From Sheuella sp. (lineage in GTDB: Bacteria > Pseudomonadota > Gammaproteobacteria > Burkholderiales > Burkholderiaceae_B), in NCBI GenBank assembly GCA_030650995.1, contig JAUSCY010000078.1:40200-104199 (forward strand): a stretch of DNA of 64,000 bases, given 5' to 3'. The notes beneath the pieces are model-generated. The model was not told the origin of the DNA. It was given only the letters and a program-made list of their open reading frames with translations, and did not search any database. Below, piece after piece: positions 48,448 through 57,363 of the stretch (position 1 is its first letter; each line of letters begins with the position of its first letter). The translations under genes were made by a program, and so were the position numbers.

Positions 48448-49637
48448 AACCGATGCCTGATACCAATGCCGAACGCTGAGTTGGTCAAGCCCTCAACCAG
48501 CGAGTAATTGCTCGCGTAGCCGGCATAAATGTACATGTTGGTCAAAGGCGTAAATTTATACGCGTACCCCAGACTGAAAACACTTTGAGAAACAATCGCA
48601 AACTCAGAGCTTTGCTGCATCTGAGACGAAGGCTTACCCATTTGCCAGGAGAGGAATAAATCACTCGCCTCGTTGGTTGGGAGCGTCAGCCCAATCATGT
48701 ATGAATTAACAGAAACCTGATTATCAAAAACGATACTGCTGTTGGTGTTGTCAAAGGACGCGTTTTGTACGAGCCCATTTACCGTCTGCAGTGCATTCAT
48801 CCAGCCGTTTCTGGTTTGCCCATACGCTGCGGAAACCTTGAAAAGATTGAAGTCATACATCCCGCCTAATATCGCGGAGGTAACCGCCTTGAAGTTGCCC
48901 TGCGCTGTTTCGGCATTCGGATAAAACGCATCATAGGTGGCAGTTAAATATACAGGCCCGTTGTAATACTGAACACCCGTGGTGACAACCCGCATATTAT
49001 TATTCGTCGCGTAATTATAATTTTCCGTATCGCCTAGCTCCGTCGGCAAGCGGCCCTGAGTCGTATAGACCGAGGGCATTTGTGCAGAAAATGAATACCC
49101 CAATCCTACCCGGAACCCGTCCATCATGGCCGTTTCAACCTTGATGGTGTTTGACAGCCTTTCAGCGTGCGCAGAGCCAAAAGAAACACCCATTGAGGCC
49201 TGTGAAAAATCACCTGGACCAAAAGGCGTCAGCTCGCTGAGGTAAATATCGGCGAAATTGCGTTGTCTGCCGAACCTCAGATAGCCGAGAGATTTATTTT
49301 CAAGTCCTAGCCATGCCTGACGCCCAAACATCCTCTGACCCTGATCAAGCGTGCCATTACCCAGATTGATTGCATTTTCAAGATCAAAGGTCGCGCGCGT
49401 ACCCCCGCCGAGCTCTTCATAACCTCTGAAGCCCACTCTGTTATCAGACTGTCCGCCACTGATCACACCAAAATTAGAGCCTCCCGGATAGAAGTCCGAA
49501 GTACTCGCTGAAGTGCTCTGCACCGCGATGCCCATGTCTAGCGTGCCGTATATGGCAAGTTCTGACTGGGCATGAACCGCCCCTCCCAGGCATAAGCAAA
49601 GGATGGGAAACACTCGGAACGGGAACAAACCGAACAT
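48444..49637 (-). CDS. Gram-negative porin (Porin_4 / OmpC-like family)
   Basis: Outer-membrane 16-strand trimeric porin. A signal ending GGAVHAQ is followed by SELAIYGTLDMGIAVQS, GGQSDNRVGFRGYEELGGGTRATFDLENAINLGNG, FGRQAWLGLENKSLGYLRFGRQ, and the chain ends FGIGIRHRF with the terminal Phe used for BAM recognition. 397 residues fits. The usual PEFG/constriction details cannot be judged by eye. It is inserted, on the opposite strand, between the nucleotidase and slmA. Confidence 0.95.
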   Translation of the reverse strand: MFGLFPFRVFPILCLCLGGAVHAQSELAIYGTLDMGIAVQSTSASTSDFYPGGSNFGVISGGQSDNRVGFRGYEELGGGTRATFDLENAINLGNGTLDQGQRMFGRQAWLGLENKSLGYLRFGRQRNFADIYLSELTPFGPGDFSQASMGVSFGSAHAERLSNTIKVETAMMDGFRVGLGYSFSAQMPSVYTTQGRLPTELGDTENYNYATNNNMRVVTTGVQYYNGPVYLTATYDAFYPNAETAQGNFKAVTSAILGGMYDFNLFKVSAAYGQTRNGWMNALQTVNGLVQNASFDNTNSSIVFDNQVSVNSYMIGLTLPTNEASDLFLSWQMGKPSSQMQQSSEFAIVSQSVFSLGYAYKFTPLTNMYIYAGYASNYSLVEGLTNSAFGIGIRHRF

Positions 49638-49796
49638 TGAAGCTTTAAAGTTTTAAAGTGAAGTCCAACTTTGTAGCATGCTGCGAGCAGACTTGCCTGT
49701 AAACTTTAATGCTTAACTGTTATTCAAAATGCTCGGTTTGCTGAAGAAAATATCAAATCGAGTCCTTAGTCGATCCCTCTCAGGACAGGACGCAAT

Positions 49797-50372
49797 ATGT
49801 CAGGCAAAACTGGCGAACGCAAACTACAGATCCTGCAAGCTTTAGCTGAAATGCTCGAACAGCCCCAGTCTGCCCGCATTACTACAGCGGCACTTGCTGC
49901 GAAGCTGCAGCTATCGGAGGCGGCGCTTTACAGACACTTTGCAAGCAAGGCCCAAATGTTTGAAGGCCTGTTCGAATTTATCGAATCCACTATTTTTTCT
50001 CTGGCAAACCAAATCATTGACGCCGAACCCAATGGCGTTGAACAGGCAAGAAAAATTACAACCATGCTGCTGTCATTCGCCGAGCGTAATCGCGGCATGA
50101 CGCGTGTGCTGTGCGGCGATGCGTTGGTTAACGAAGATGTCAGGCTGCAAACACGTGCCAGCCAGATCACAGACCGCATCGACGCGACATTCAGACAATG
50201 CTTGCGTCAGGCCGTCTCGACGAACGCTCTGGATCCCAGCGCGCAAACAACAGCCATCGCCTGCCTGCTCACGCAGTTAGTCATCGGCAGTTGGTTACGC
50301 TTTGCACAAAGCAGCTGGCAATCCTCGCCTGGCAAACACATCAACGAACAGTTAAAGGTCATCCTAGGCTAA
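49797..50372 (+). CDS. slmA: Nucleoid occlusion factor SlmA (TetR family)
   Basis: DNA-bound inhibitor of FtsZ polymerisation over the chromosome. The TetR-type HTH is residues about 10-55 (RKLQILQALAEMLEQPQSARITTAALAAKLQLSEAALYRHFASKAQMFEGLFEFIE), and the effector half keeps the SlmA wording RNRGMTRVLCGDALVNEDVRLQ. AGGACGC precedes the ATG. Neither SlmA-binding-site copies nor a partner gene are evident nearby. Confidence 0.93.
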   Translation: MSGKTGERKLQILQALAEMLEQPQSARITTAALAAKLQLSEAALYRHFASKAQMFEGLFEFIESTIFSLANQIIDAEPNGVEQARKITTMLLSFAERNRGMTRVLCGDALVNEDVRLQTRASQITDRIDATFRQCLRQAVSTNALDPSAQTTAIACLLTQLVIGSWLRFAQSSWQSSPGKHINEQLKVILG

Positions 50373-50403
50373 CTAACGGATCAGGCTGTTTGTGTGAGGA
50401 GAT

Positions 50404-51174
50404 TTACAGCTCAGGTGCCGCAGGCACAACGCCTGAACAAACAAGGCAGCCGGGGTCGCGCTTAACACGCACGCTGTGCCATTGCATGTCCATGGCATCG
50501 AGAATCAATAAACGTCCCTTTAAAGACGTACCAATATCCGCAATGACCTTGATCGCCTCAGCGGCCTGCATACTACCGATAATGCCAACCAACGGAGCGA
50601 ATACGCCTGTTGTTGCGCAGTTCAGTGCCTCAACATCCTCCGCCTCGGGGAAAAGGCAGTGATAGCAAGGCGCTTGCGGATCGCGTGTGTCGAACACGCC
50701 GACCTGCCCTTCGAAACGAATCGCCGCGCCAGACACCAACGGTTTTTTATGCGCTACGCAGGCACGATTAACCGCATGGCGGGTCGCAAAGTTGTCAGTG
50801 CAGTCCAGCACCAGATCAACTTGTGCGATTTGCGCCATGAGCGATGCGGGATCCATGCGAGTCGTGCGAATTTGCACATCGATCTCCGGATTCAGCGCCA
50901 GTAAGGCCTTAAGACCTGACTCGGCCTTAAGCTGTCCCAGACTATCGTTACGATGCAGTATCTGACGTTGCAGATTACTGATCTCAACCGTATCGTGATC
51001 GGCGAGAATAATGCGCCCCACGCCTGCTGAAGCCAGATACATTGCAGCCGGAGAACCTAAACCACCCGCGCCAACAATAAGTACCGTGGCAGCGAGCAGT
51101 TTTTCCTGGCCTTCGATGCCCAGCTCGTCAAGCAATATATGCCGGGCATAACGCAGTAACTGAGCATCGTTCAT
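50404..51174 (-). CDS. moeB: MoeB/ThiF-family adenylyltransferase
   Basis: E1-like enzyme that adenylates the C-terminal Gly of MoaD or ThiS. Marks: LLRYARHILLDELGIEGQEKL, the nucleotide loop VLIVGAGGLGSPAAMYLASAGVG, ISNLQRQILH, LVLDCTDNFATRHAVNRAC and two zinc CxxC pairs (CYHCLF; CLVCSG). Whether it serves molybdopterin, thiamine (no dedicated thiF is seen here) or both cannot be decided. It overlaps the ctpA stop by 4 bases and ends the gpmA-envC-ctpA-moeB run. Confidence 0.93.
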   Translation of the reverse strand: MNDAQLLRYARHILLDELGIEGQEKLLAATVLIVGAGGLGSPAAMYLASAGVGRIILADHDTVEISNLQRQILHRNDSLGQLKAESGLKALLALNPEIDVQIRTTRMDPASLMAQIAQVDLVLDCTDNFATRHAVNRACVAHKKPLVSGAAIRFEGQVGVFDTRDPQAPCYHCLFPEAEDVEALNCATTGVFAPLVGIIGSMQAAEAIKVIADIGTSLKGRLLILDAMDMQWHSVRVKRDPGCLVCSGVVPAAPEL

Positions 51175-52592
51175 TTCTTAGCCGCATTGCCTCCCGCTGC
51201 TTTATCGGTAGCGGTCTCTGCGGCTGCTGTTTTGGGACGAAGCACCGCTTTTTCAACTGGCTTGCCATCAAGATAATTTACAGCTTGTTGCAACTGGAAA
51301 TCTTCGGGCGTACCAAACTGGAAAATCTTATTGGTGTCGGCCAACTCGGCTTCTTTAGCGTCTTCTTTAGCTTGTTCAGCTTCGGTCTGACGGTTACTCA
51401 GATGACGCTGTAAATCAGCTTCGCGTGGAACGCGGAACAAATCGCCCTCGGAGGTATCCGCCACCACCACATCTGGAGCAATCCCTGTAGCCTGAATCGA
51501 GCGTCCATTCGGTGTGAAGTAACGCGAGGTCGTCAGCTTGATCGCGGTATTTTCAGAGATCGGCAATATGACCTGGACAGAGCCTTTACCAAAGGTACGG
51601 TTACCCATGATCGTTGCGCGCTTGTAATCCTGCAGTGCGCCCGCCACAATCTCAGAAGCAGAAGCTGAGCCAACGTTAACTAACACCACCATCGGCACGG
51701 TTTTGGCCCATGCAGGTACGCTGTTCAAGTAGTCAGGCTCACCACGCGCATAGTCGGCAGGATTGGCCATGTACTTATGCTTTGAGTCCGGCGCGCGGCC
51801 ATCGGTTGAGACGACCAGTACATCTGGCTTGAGAAACGCCGCGGACACACCGATCGCGCTGTTGAGCAAACCACCCGGATCATTTCGTAAATCAAGAATC
51901 AAGGCGCGTGGCGCGCCTTTGGCGCCAAGCTCCTTGAGGTGACGTACGAGATCAGCTCCGGTTTTTTCCTGAAACTGCGCGATACGGACATAACCAATAT
52001 TGTTATCCAGCATTTTGCTGCGCACACTACGCACACGGATCGTGTCACGTACGATTTTGATGACGATGGGTTGTGCCACACCTTGTCTGGAAATTGTCAG
52101 CGTGATGGGTGTTTTAACTGGACCACGCATCATCTTGACCGCCTCGGTCAAGGTCAGGCCTTTGGTGGACGTGTTATCGATTTTGACAATCAGATCCCCT
52201 GCACGGATACCTGCCCGAGCGGCTGGCGTGTCCTCGATCGGCGAAATGACTTTGACCACACCGTCTTCGGTACCTACTTCAATTCCCAGGCCTCCAAACT
52301 CACCCTGGGTTGCCGACTGCATTTCCTTGAAAGCATCCGCGTCGAGATAAGCAGAGTGAGGATCCAGGTCTGACAGCATCCCGGCAATCGCACCATCAAT
52401 CAGTTTTTTGTCACCGACAGATTCTACGTAATTATTTTTAATCGCAGAAAACACACTTGAGAACTGTCTGAGCTCATCCAGGGGGAGCGGAGAGCCGCGC
52501 TGAGCGATAGCCGTGATGCCAAGACTGAGCAAAATGCCAGCGACGACGCCTACTGAAATCAGGCCAAGATTGCGAAATTTAAGACTGCTCAT
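51171..52592 (-). CDS. ctpA: Carboxy-terminal processing protease, S41 family
   Basis: Periplasmic serine protease of the tail-specific type. I prefer the second ATG at 52592, 6 bases behind CGGGA. N-terminal signal or anchor (LISVGVVAGILLSLGITAIAQ), a PDZ domain near 85-165 (GGLGIEVGTEDGVVKVISPIEDTPAARAGIRAGDLIVKID), then the S41 core with catalytic Ser in VNVGSASASEIVAGAL and Lys in NRTFGKGSVQ. The C-terminus ends in an Ala/Lys-rich tail. Linked to cell-wall hydrolase control in relatives; adjacency to envC supports this. Confidence 0.95.
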   Translation of the reverse strand: MSSLKFRNLGLISVGVVAGILLSLGITAIAQRGSPLPLDELRQFSSVFSAIKNNYVESVGDKKLIDGAIAGMLSDLDPHSAYLDADAFKEMQSATQGEFGGLGIEVGTEDGVVKVISPIEDTPAARAGIRAGDLIVKIDNTSTKGLTLTEAVKMMRGPVKTPITLTISRQGVAQPIVIKIVRDTIRVRSVRSKMLDNNIGYVRIAQFQEKTGADLVRHLKELGAKGAPRALILDLRNDPGGLLNSAIGVSAAFLKPDVLVVSTDGRAPDSKHKYMANPADYARGEPDYLNSVPAWAKTVPMVVLVNVGSASASEIVAGALQDYKRATIMGNRTFGKGSVQVILPISENTAIKLTTSRYFTPNGRSIQATGIAPDVVVADTSEGDLFRVPREADLQRHLSNRQTEAEQAKEDAKEAELADTNKIFQFGTPEDFQLQQAVNYLDGKPVEKAVLRPKTAAAETATDKAAGGNAAKK

Positions 52593-52643
52593 GCACATTC
52601 CCGTGTTGGATACTAATCACGCATTGAAGTAGAAGCACGAATT

Positions 52644-54101
52644 TCAGCGTGCCAATAAAGATATGGGGTCTACGGCCGCACCGCGATGCCGTATTTCGAA
52701 GTATAGGGCGGAATCAAGCTGCCCACCGGTATTACCGACCATACTGATGGCCTCACCAGCTTTGACAGCGTCCCCAACCTGCTTAAGCAAGCTCTGGTTG
52801 TAGGCATAAACGCTCAAATACTCCTGACCGTGATCGACTATCAATAAATTACCAAAACCTCTCAGCCAGCTGGAGTACACAACAGTGCCTGCCCCGACCG
52901 AGGAGACTGTCGATCCCTCGTCAGCACGTACCAGAATGCCACGCCAAACGCCTCCCTCTGGTCGATCCGTACCAAATCTGGCCATGACGGAGCCCCTGAC
53001 CGGCCAGCGCAAACCAGCTTTGAGGCCAGCACCTGAAGGTGTACTCGCCTCATTGCTGGCAGCCTGAGCCTTGCGACTCGTCGCCTCTGCCTCTCTGGCC
53101 TGGCGGGCAGCCTCGCTTGCGGCTTGCCGCGCCTGCGACGCCTCAATCTCGGCCTGGCGGGACTGTGCCTGAGCCTGTGCCTGCTGGTCCGCCTGAGCCT
53201 GGCGAGCTGCGGTAGCGGCCTCTCGCGCCGCCTGGGAGGCCGCTGCGGCCTCTTGCTGGCGCTTAAGCTCTTGCTGCTGGCGTGCCTCGGCAGCGCGTCT
53301 GGCCTGCTCCGCACGCCGCTGCTCCTCAGCACGACGAGCGGTTTGCGCCGCGCGACGCGCAGTCTCTATCTGGGTGGTGAGTTCATCAATCAGATGCGTG
53401 AGACGTTTTTCATCACGCTCCAGTCGCGCAGCCTCCGCTCGCTGAGCCTGCAGCTGACCCTCAAGTCTCGCGAGGATCGTGGCACGCTCTTTTTTCTGTG
53501 CTTCAAGCAGGTTTTTCTGCTCAGTTGTCTCCCGGACAACCTGCGCAATTTCCTGTTTGCGCTGATCTGCGTGTGTCTGCAGCTCAGCCAGACGCTCGAT
53601 TTCCTTTTTCAGGGCGGTTACCGCATCCGCGCGCGAACGGGCAATAAAATCCAGATAGGCGAGATTACGTCCCAGTTTTTGGGGATCGTCACCTGAAAGC
53701 AATGCCGTCCAGGGGGACAAACCACTGGCATATTGTTTGCGCAGCTGTTCGGACAACTCATCCCGGCGGGTATGCATGACCGACTTCTGACGACGGAGCT
53801 GTACCTGGAGGCTGTCGAGCTCGGTTTGCGCCTGTTTGAGCTGTGTATTGAGCTCTCGCAGTCGGCGATTGGAAACAGAAATCTCGCTTTCTGAGGCCTT
53901 CAGTGCATCAGCAGCCTCTTTACGAGAGGACTCACGCGATTCGATTTCCTTTTGTAAAACCTTAATGCGTTCGCGCAATTCGGTCTGGTCGTGCTCAGCT
54001 TGCGTCTGCCGTGAAGAGGCATCAGCATCCTTGGCATAGGCCCCATGGGCTAGCAAAAGAAAACTGAGTGCCGCACACCAGCCCGTCACAAGCATGCGCA
54101 T
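52644..54101 (-). CDS. envC: Murein hydrolase activator EnvC (coiled coil + degenerate LytM)
   Basis: Periplasmic activator of septal amidases. The ATG at 54101 is 9 bases behind AAGGA; the track begins three bases earlier at a TTG. After a signal (SFLLLAHGAYAKD) there is a very long coiled coil (about 25-330), whose second half is an Ala/Gln/Arg-rich run (QQELKRQQEAAAASQAAREAA), then the LytM domain (WPVRGSVMARFGTDRPEGGVWRGILVRA...IVDHGQEYLSVYAYN...LYFEIRHRG). The metal ligands of active M23 peptidases (HxGxD, HxH) are replaced, as expected of EnvC. Confidence 0.93.
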   Translation of the reverse strand: MRMLVTGWCAALSFLLLAHGAYAKDADASSRQTQAEHDQTELRERIKVLQKEIESRESSRKEAADALKASESEISVSNRRLRELNTQLKQAQTELDSLQVQLRRQKSVMHTRRDELSEQLRKQYASGLSPWTALLSGDDPQKLGRNLAYLDFIARSRADAVTALKKEIERLAELQTHADQRKQEIAQVVRETTEQKNLLEAQKKERATILARLEGQLQAQRAEAARLERDEKRLTHLIDELTTQIETARRAAQTARRAEEQRRAEQARRAAEARQQQELKRQQEAAAASQAAREAATAARQAQADQQAQAQAQSRQAEIEASQARQAASEAARQAREAEATSRKAQAASNEASTPSGAGLKAGLRWPVRGSVMARFGTDRPEGGVWRGILVRADEGSTVSSVGAGTVVYSSWLRGFGNLLIVDHGQEYLSVYAYNQSLLKQVGDAVKAGEAISMVGNTGGQLDSALYFEIRHRGAAVDPISLLAR

Positions 54102-54106
54102 CAAGC

Positions 54107-54859
54107 TCAGTCCTTTTTAGCTTTGCCCTGGGCAGCCACGGCGGCCATCGCTGCCTCAATTTCAGCCGCATCGCCAAGGTAATAGTGCCGGATCGGACGC
54201 AGATTTTCATCCAGCTCGTAAACCAGCGGCTGACCTGTAGGAATATTCAGATGGACAATATCGTCATCAGAAACATTATCCAGATGCTTAATCAGGGCGC
54301 GCAGGCTGTTGCCATGGGCAGCGACAAGCACTTTTTTACCGGCCTTGATCGCGGGAGCAATGCTCTCGTTCCAGTAGGGCAAAACACGCGTCACGGTGTC
54401 TTTCAGACACTCTGTCGCAGGCAATTGCTCAGGAGTCAGGTCAGCATAGCGCGCATCAAACCTGGGGTGACGCGGATCGTCCAGGTCGATCGGGTTTGGA
54501 GCGATCGCATACGCACGGCGCCAGATCAGAACCTGTTCATCGCCATACTGCGCGGCGGTTTCGGCCTTGTTCAGGCCCTGCAGCGCGCCATAATGACGCT
54601 CATTGAGCCGCCAGTGGTTCTGCACAGGCACATACATGGTGTCCATCGCATCCAGCGCGATCCAGAGCGTACGAATCGCACGGGTCAAAACCGAGGTATA
54701 GGCCAAATCAAAAGTGAAACCTTTTTCTTTGAGCAATTCACCGGCGCGGCGAGCCTGATCCCGACCAAGTTCGGTCAGATCAACATCGGTCCAACCGGTA
54801 AAACGGTTTTCGAGATTCCATTGGCTTTCGCCGTGACGCATCAGAACAAGTTTATACAT
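54107..54859 (-). CDS. gpmA: 2,3-bisphosphoglycerate-dependent phosphoglycerate mutase GpmA
   Basis: Glycolytic mutase exchanging 3- and 2-phosphoglycerate. I start at the ATG at 54859 ([30 protein letters not shown]); a GTG three codons up is possible. The catalytic His is in LMRHGES near residue 9, with [18 protein letters not shown] and [17 protein letters not shown]. Length about 250 is the cofactor-dependent type. First of the gpmA-envC-ctpA-moeB run. Confidence 0.97.
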   Translation of the reverse strand: MYKLVLMRHGESQWNLENRFTGWTDVDLTELGRDQARRAGELLKEKGFTFDLAYTSVLTRAIRTLWIALDAMDTMYVPVQNHWRLNERHYGALQGLNKAETAAQYGDEQVLIWRRAYAIAPNPIDLDDPRHPRFDARYADLTPEQLPATECLKDTVTRVLPYWNESIAPAIKAGKKVLVAAHGNSLRALIKHLDNVSDDDIVHLNIPTGQPLVYELDENLRPIRHYYLGDAAEIEAAMAAVAAQGKAKKD

Positions 54860-54873
54860 GGCAGACACAGGTT

Positions 54874-54897
54874 AAAGTGTAGATAAAAGTGTAAATA
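54874..54897. repeat. 12-bp tandem repeat in the gpmA leader
   Basis: AAAGTGTAGATA (54874-54885) is followed by AAAGTGTAAATA (54886-54897), 11 of 12 identical. It lies 15-38 bases upstream of the gpmA ATG. Confidence 0.8.
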
Positions 54898-54978
54898 AAA
54901 CACCATTTTATAATTGTCTGAGCAATATCACCCAATTGCCCCCAAAAAAAGGGGCATAAACGACTTTCAGGACACACC

Positions 54979-55401
54979 GTGGATTTCTTTTTGAATCAAA
55001 ATAACCTCCTTCTGATCGCAGTCGCTGTAGGCTCAGGCCTGATGCTGGCCTGGCCCATGATTCAGAAAAGCCGCTCTGGCGCAGCCCTAAGCCCCAGCCA
55101 GGCAGTCCAGATGATGAATCACCAGCATGCTGTGCTGGTCGACATCCGTGATGCGGCCTCTTTCCAGGCCGGGCACATCCCACAGGCGCGCAATCTGCCT
55201 GTTGCCGAATTCGAAAAGAAAATTTCTTCCCTACCTAAAAACAAACCCGTTATTCTGGTTTGCGAACAAGGACGCTCGGCCGTTGCCGCTGCGGCACAAT
55301 TACGCAAACTCGGCGTAGCCGAAGTAACTATCCTTGAAGGTGGTCTGCGCGCATGGTCTACTGCGGGACTGCCCGTTACTGCCAAAAAAACCGGAGTCTG
55401 A
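54979..55401 (+). CDS. Membrane-anchored rhodanese-like protein
   Basis: GTG start. One N-terminal helix (residues about 8-27, NLLLIAVAVGSGLMLAWPMI) anchors a rhodanese domain with DIRDAASFQAGHIPQARNLP and the active-loop Cys near 95 in LVCEQGRSAVAAAAQL. This YibN-like arrangement upstream of grxC-secB-gpsA is conserved in many Proteobacteria; sulfur transfer or envelope protein handling has been proposed. grxC follows 2 bases after the stop. Confidence 0.9.
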   Translation: MDFFLNQNNLLLIAVAVGSGLMLAWPMIQKSRSGAALSPSQAVQMMNHQHAVLVDIRDAASFQAGHIPQARNLPVAEFEKKISSLPKNKPVILVCEQGRSAVAAAAQLRKLGVAEVTILEGGLRAWSTAGLPVTAKKTGV

Positions 55402-55403
55402 AA

Positions 55404-55664
55404 ATGTCCAATAAAGTGGTGATGTACACAACGGGCTACTGCCCCTACTGCTCGCGTGCAGAGATGTTGCTCACGCAACGTGGCGTGACAGAAATTGAAA
55501 AAATCCGGATTGATGTGGATACCGATCAACGCGCAATTATGATGGAGCGCACCGGTCGGCGTACTGTGCCACAAATTTATATCGGCGACACCCACGTCGG
55601 GGGGTTTGACGACCTCGCGGCGCTTGATCGCGAAGGTAAACTGACGGCGTTACTGAACGGCTGA
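55404..55664 (+). CDS. grxC: Glutaredoxin 3 (GrxC)
   Basis: Glutathione-dependent disulfide reductase. Start is the ATG at 55404 (MSNKVVMYTTGYCPYCSRAEMLL), not the track's 55353. Active site CPYC at residues 13-16, cis-Pro in RRTVPQIYIGDTHVGGFDDLAALD. 86 residues is exact for the class. Between the rhodanese and secB genes, likely one operon. Confidence 0.95.
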   Translation: MSNKVVMYTTGYCPYCSRAEMLLTQRGVTEIEKIRIDVDTDQRAIMMERTGRRTVPQIYIGDTHVGGFDDLAALDREGKLTALLNG

Positions 55665-55736
55665 GCACGAACGCTCAAGCCCTTTTCGGCACGTTGCACT
55701 CTTTTTAATTACTCTACAGATCATACGGAATCACTT

Positions 55737-56255
55737 ATGTCAGACCAGAATTCACAAGCCGATAACGCCCCCACATTCAACATGCAGCGTGTCTACCTGA
55801 AAGACCTGTCACTCGAGGTGCCGAACGCACCGAATATCTTCCTCGAACAGGAAGGTCCCAAAGTTGAGGTGGCGATCAATGTAGGTGGTCAGGCGCTTGC
55901 AGACACTGTATTTGAGTCGACCATCACCATCACGGTTACCACCCGTATCAATGACAAAGTGTTGTATCTGGTTGAGGCAACGCAGGCCGGCATCTTTGAA
56001 ATCGCCAACATCCCTGCAGAACAGTTCGATCCACTGATGGGCATCGTTTGCCCAACCATGCTGTACCCCTATCTGCGCGCCAACGTGGCTGATGCGATTA
56101 CACGTACCTCACTGCCTGCGCTTCACCTGGCTGAAGTCAACTTTCAGGCCTTGTTTGAACAGCGCGTGGCCGAAGCCGCACAACAGTCACCCCAGGTCGC
56201 CTCACACAATGAGGAGTCAGGTCTGATACTGCCTCCTGGCATGACACGCCAGTAA
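55737..56255 (+). CDS. secB: Protein-export chaperone SecB
   Basis: Tetrameric cytosolic chaperone delivering unfolded precursors to SecA. Marks: [84 protein letters not shown]. 172 residues with a longer C-terminal tail than the E. coli protein. Upstream of gpsA as in enterobacteria. Confidence 0.97.
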   Translation: MSDQNSQADNAPTFNMQRVYLKDLSLEVPNAPNIFLEQEGPKVEVAINVGGQALADTVFESTITITVTTRINDKVLYLVEATQAGIFEIANIPAEQFDPLMGIVCPTMLYPYLRANVADAITRTSLPALHLAEVNFQALFEQRVAEAAQQSPQVASHNEESGLILPPGMTRQ

Positions 56256-56303
56256 CAGCCATGCACTCACGCACTTAATTTGCCACCTTGCAACGCAGCC
56301 CCC

Positions 56304-57347
56304 ATGACTCCCGATACAACCCAGGCACAACATGTAGCAGTTCTTGGCGCAGGGGCCTGGGGGACATCGCTTGCAGTGGCAGCAAGCGCGCACGCGCCCA
56401 CATTACTTTGGGCGCGTGATCCAGCACTCATCTCAGCGTGCCAGGCCACACACCAGAATACTCGCTACCTGCCGGGTATCGATCTGCCACAGCAGCTGGG
56501 TTTCACGGCAGACCTAGATCGCGCGATGGAACACGCAACCAGTGGTGCCGAACCCGGCCTGCTCATTCTCGGCGTTCCACTGGCCGGTTTACGTCAGACA
56601 TGTGCTGCAGTTGCTGAAAAACTGCAGCAACTCAACCACCCGCTCGCTGGCCTGGTATGGACGTGTAAGGGCCTGGAGGCGGACTCCGGCAAACTCCCGA
56701 GCGAAATCGTCAGCGAGGCCTTAACTACCTGTCCGACACTCGCGGTCGGCGTGCTTTCGGGCCCCTCCTTTGCGCACGAGGTCGCGCAAGGACTGCCTGT
56801 CGCACTGACCATTGCCAGCACTGACAAAGCTTTGCGCCAAGCCACGATCTCAGCACTACACGGCGGCAATGTCCGTGTGTACGCAAGCCAGGACGTTATT
56901 GGTGTGGAGGTCGGTGGCGCACTTAAGAACGTCATCGCAATCGCTTGCGGCATTGCAGACGGACTCGGCCTGGGAACGAACGCACGTGCCGCGCTCATCA
57001 CACGTGGACTGGCTGAAATGATCCGGTTTGGTGAAACCCTCGGCGCGCAATCCGCGACGTTTTCAGGATTAACCGGACTGGGGGATTTGGTCCTGAGCGC
57101 AACGGGTGATCTGTCACGCAACCGTCAGGTCGGGCTTGCGATTGGTCAGGGCAAAACCCTCGAGGAAATCCTGTCGCTCGGGCTGACGGCTGAAGGCGCG
57201 CGCTGCGCACGCGCCGTGCATAAGCGCGCACGCGCACTGCATATCGACCTTCCGATCACCAGTGCTGTCTGCGCAGTGCTTTTTGATCATGTCACACCCA
57301 AGGTCGCAGTTTCCCAACTGCTTTCGCGCGACGCGACAACAGAATAG
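56304..57347 (+). CDS. gpsA: NAD(P)-dependent glycerol-3-phosphate dehydrogenase GpsA
   Basis: Makes sn-glycerol 3-phosphate for phospholipids. I prefer the ATG at 56304; the track's 56280 is a TTG. Nucleotide fold [39 protein letters not shown], catalytic Lys region [38 protein letters not shown], and [22 protein letters not shown]. Length is normal. No operon partner follows; the Bug receptor starts 16 bases later but is unrelated. Confidence 0.96.
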   Translation: MTPDTTQAQHVAVLGAGAWGTSLAVAASAHAPTLLWARDPALISACQATHQNTRYLPGIDLPQQLGFTADLDRAMEHATSGAEPGLLILGVPLAGLRQTCAAVAEKLQQLNHPLAGLVWTCKGLEADSGKLPSEIVSEALTTCPTLAVGVLSGPSFAHEVAQGLPVALTIASTDKALRQATISALHGGNVRVYASQDVIGVEVGGALKNVIAIACGIADGLGLGTNARAALITRGLAEMIRFGETLGAQSATFSGLTGLGDLVLSATGDLSRNRQVGLAIGQGKTLEEILSLGLTAEGARCARAVHKRARALHIDLPITSAVCAVLFDHVTPKVAVSQLLSRDATTE

Positions 57348-57363
57348 TGACAGGACAGCAAGC

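Noticed and set aside
52862-53332. Arg/Pro-rich minus-strand ORF in another frame of envC
   Set aside because: Low-complexity frame-shifted reading of the envC repeat region; no independent support.
53124-53696. Leu/Ser-rich plus-strand ORF over envC, resembling a membrane protein
   Set aside because: Hydrophobicity comes from reading the Ala/Gln/Arg-rich coiled-coil codons backwards.
54068-54886. 272-residue plus-strand ORF over gpmA
   Set aside because: gpmA on the other strand is complete and conserved; the ORF is a shadow.
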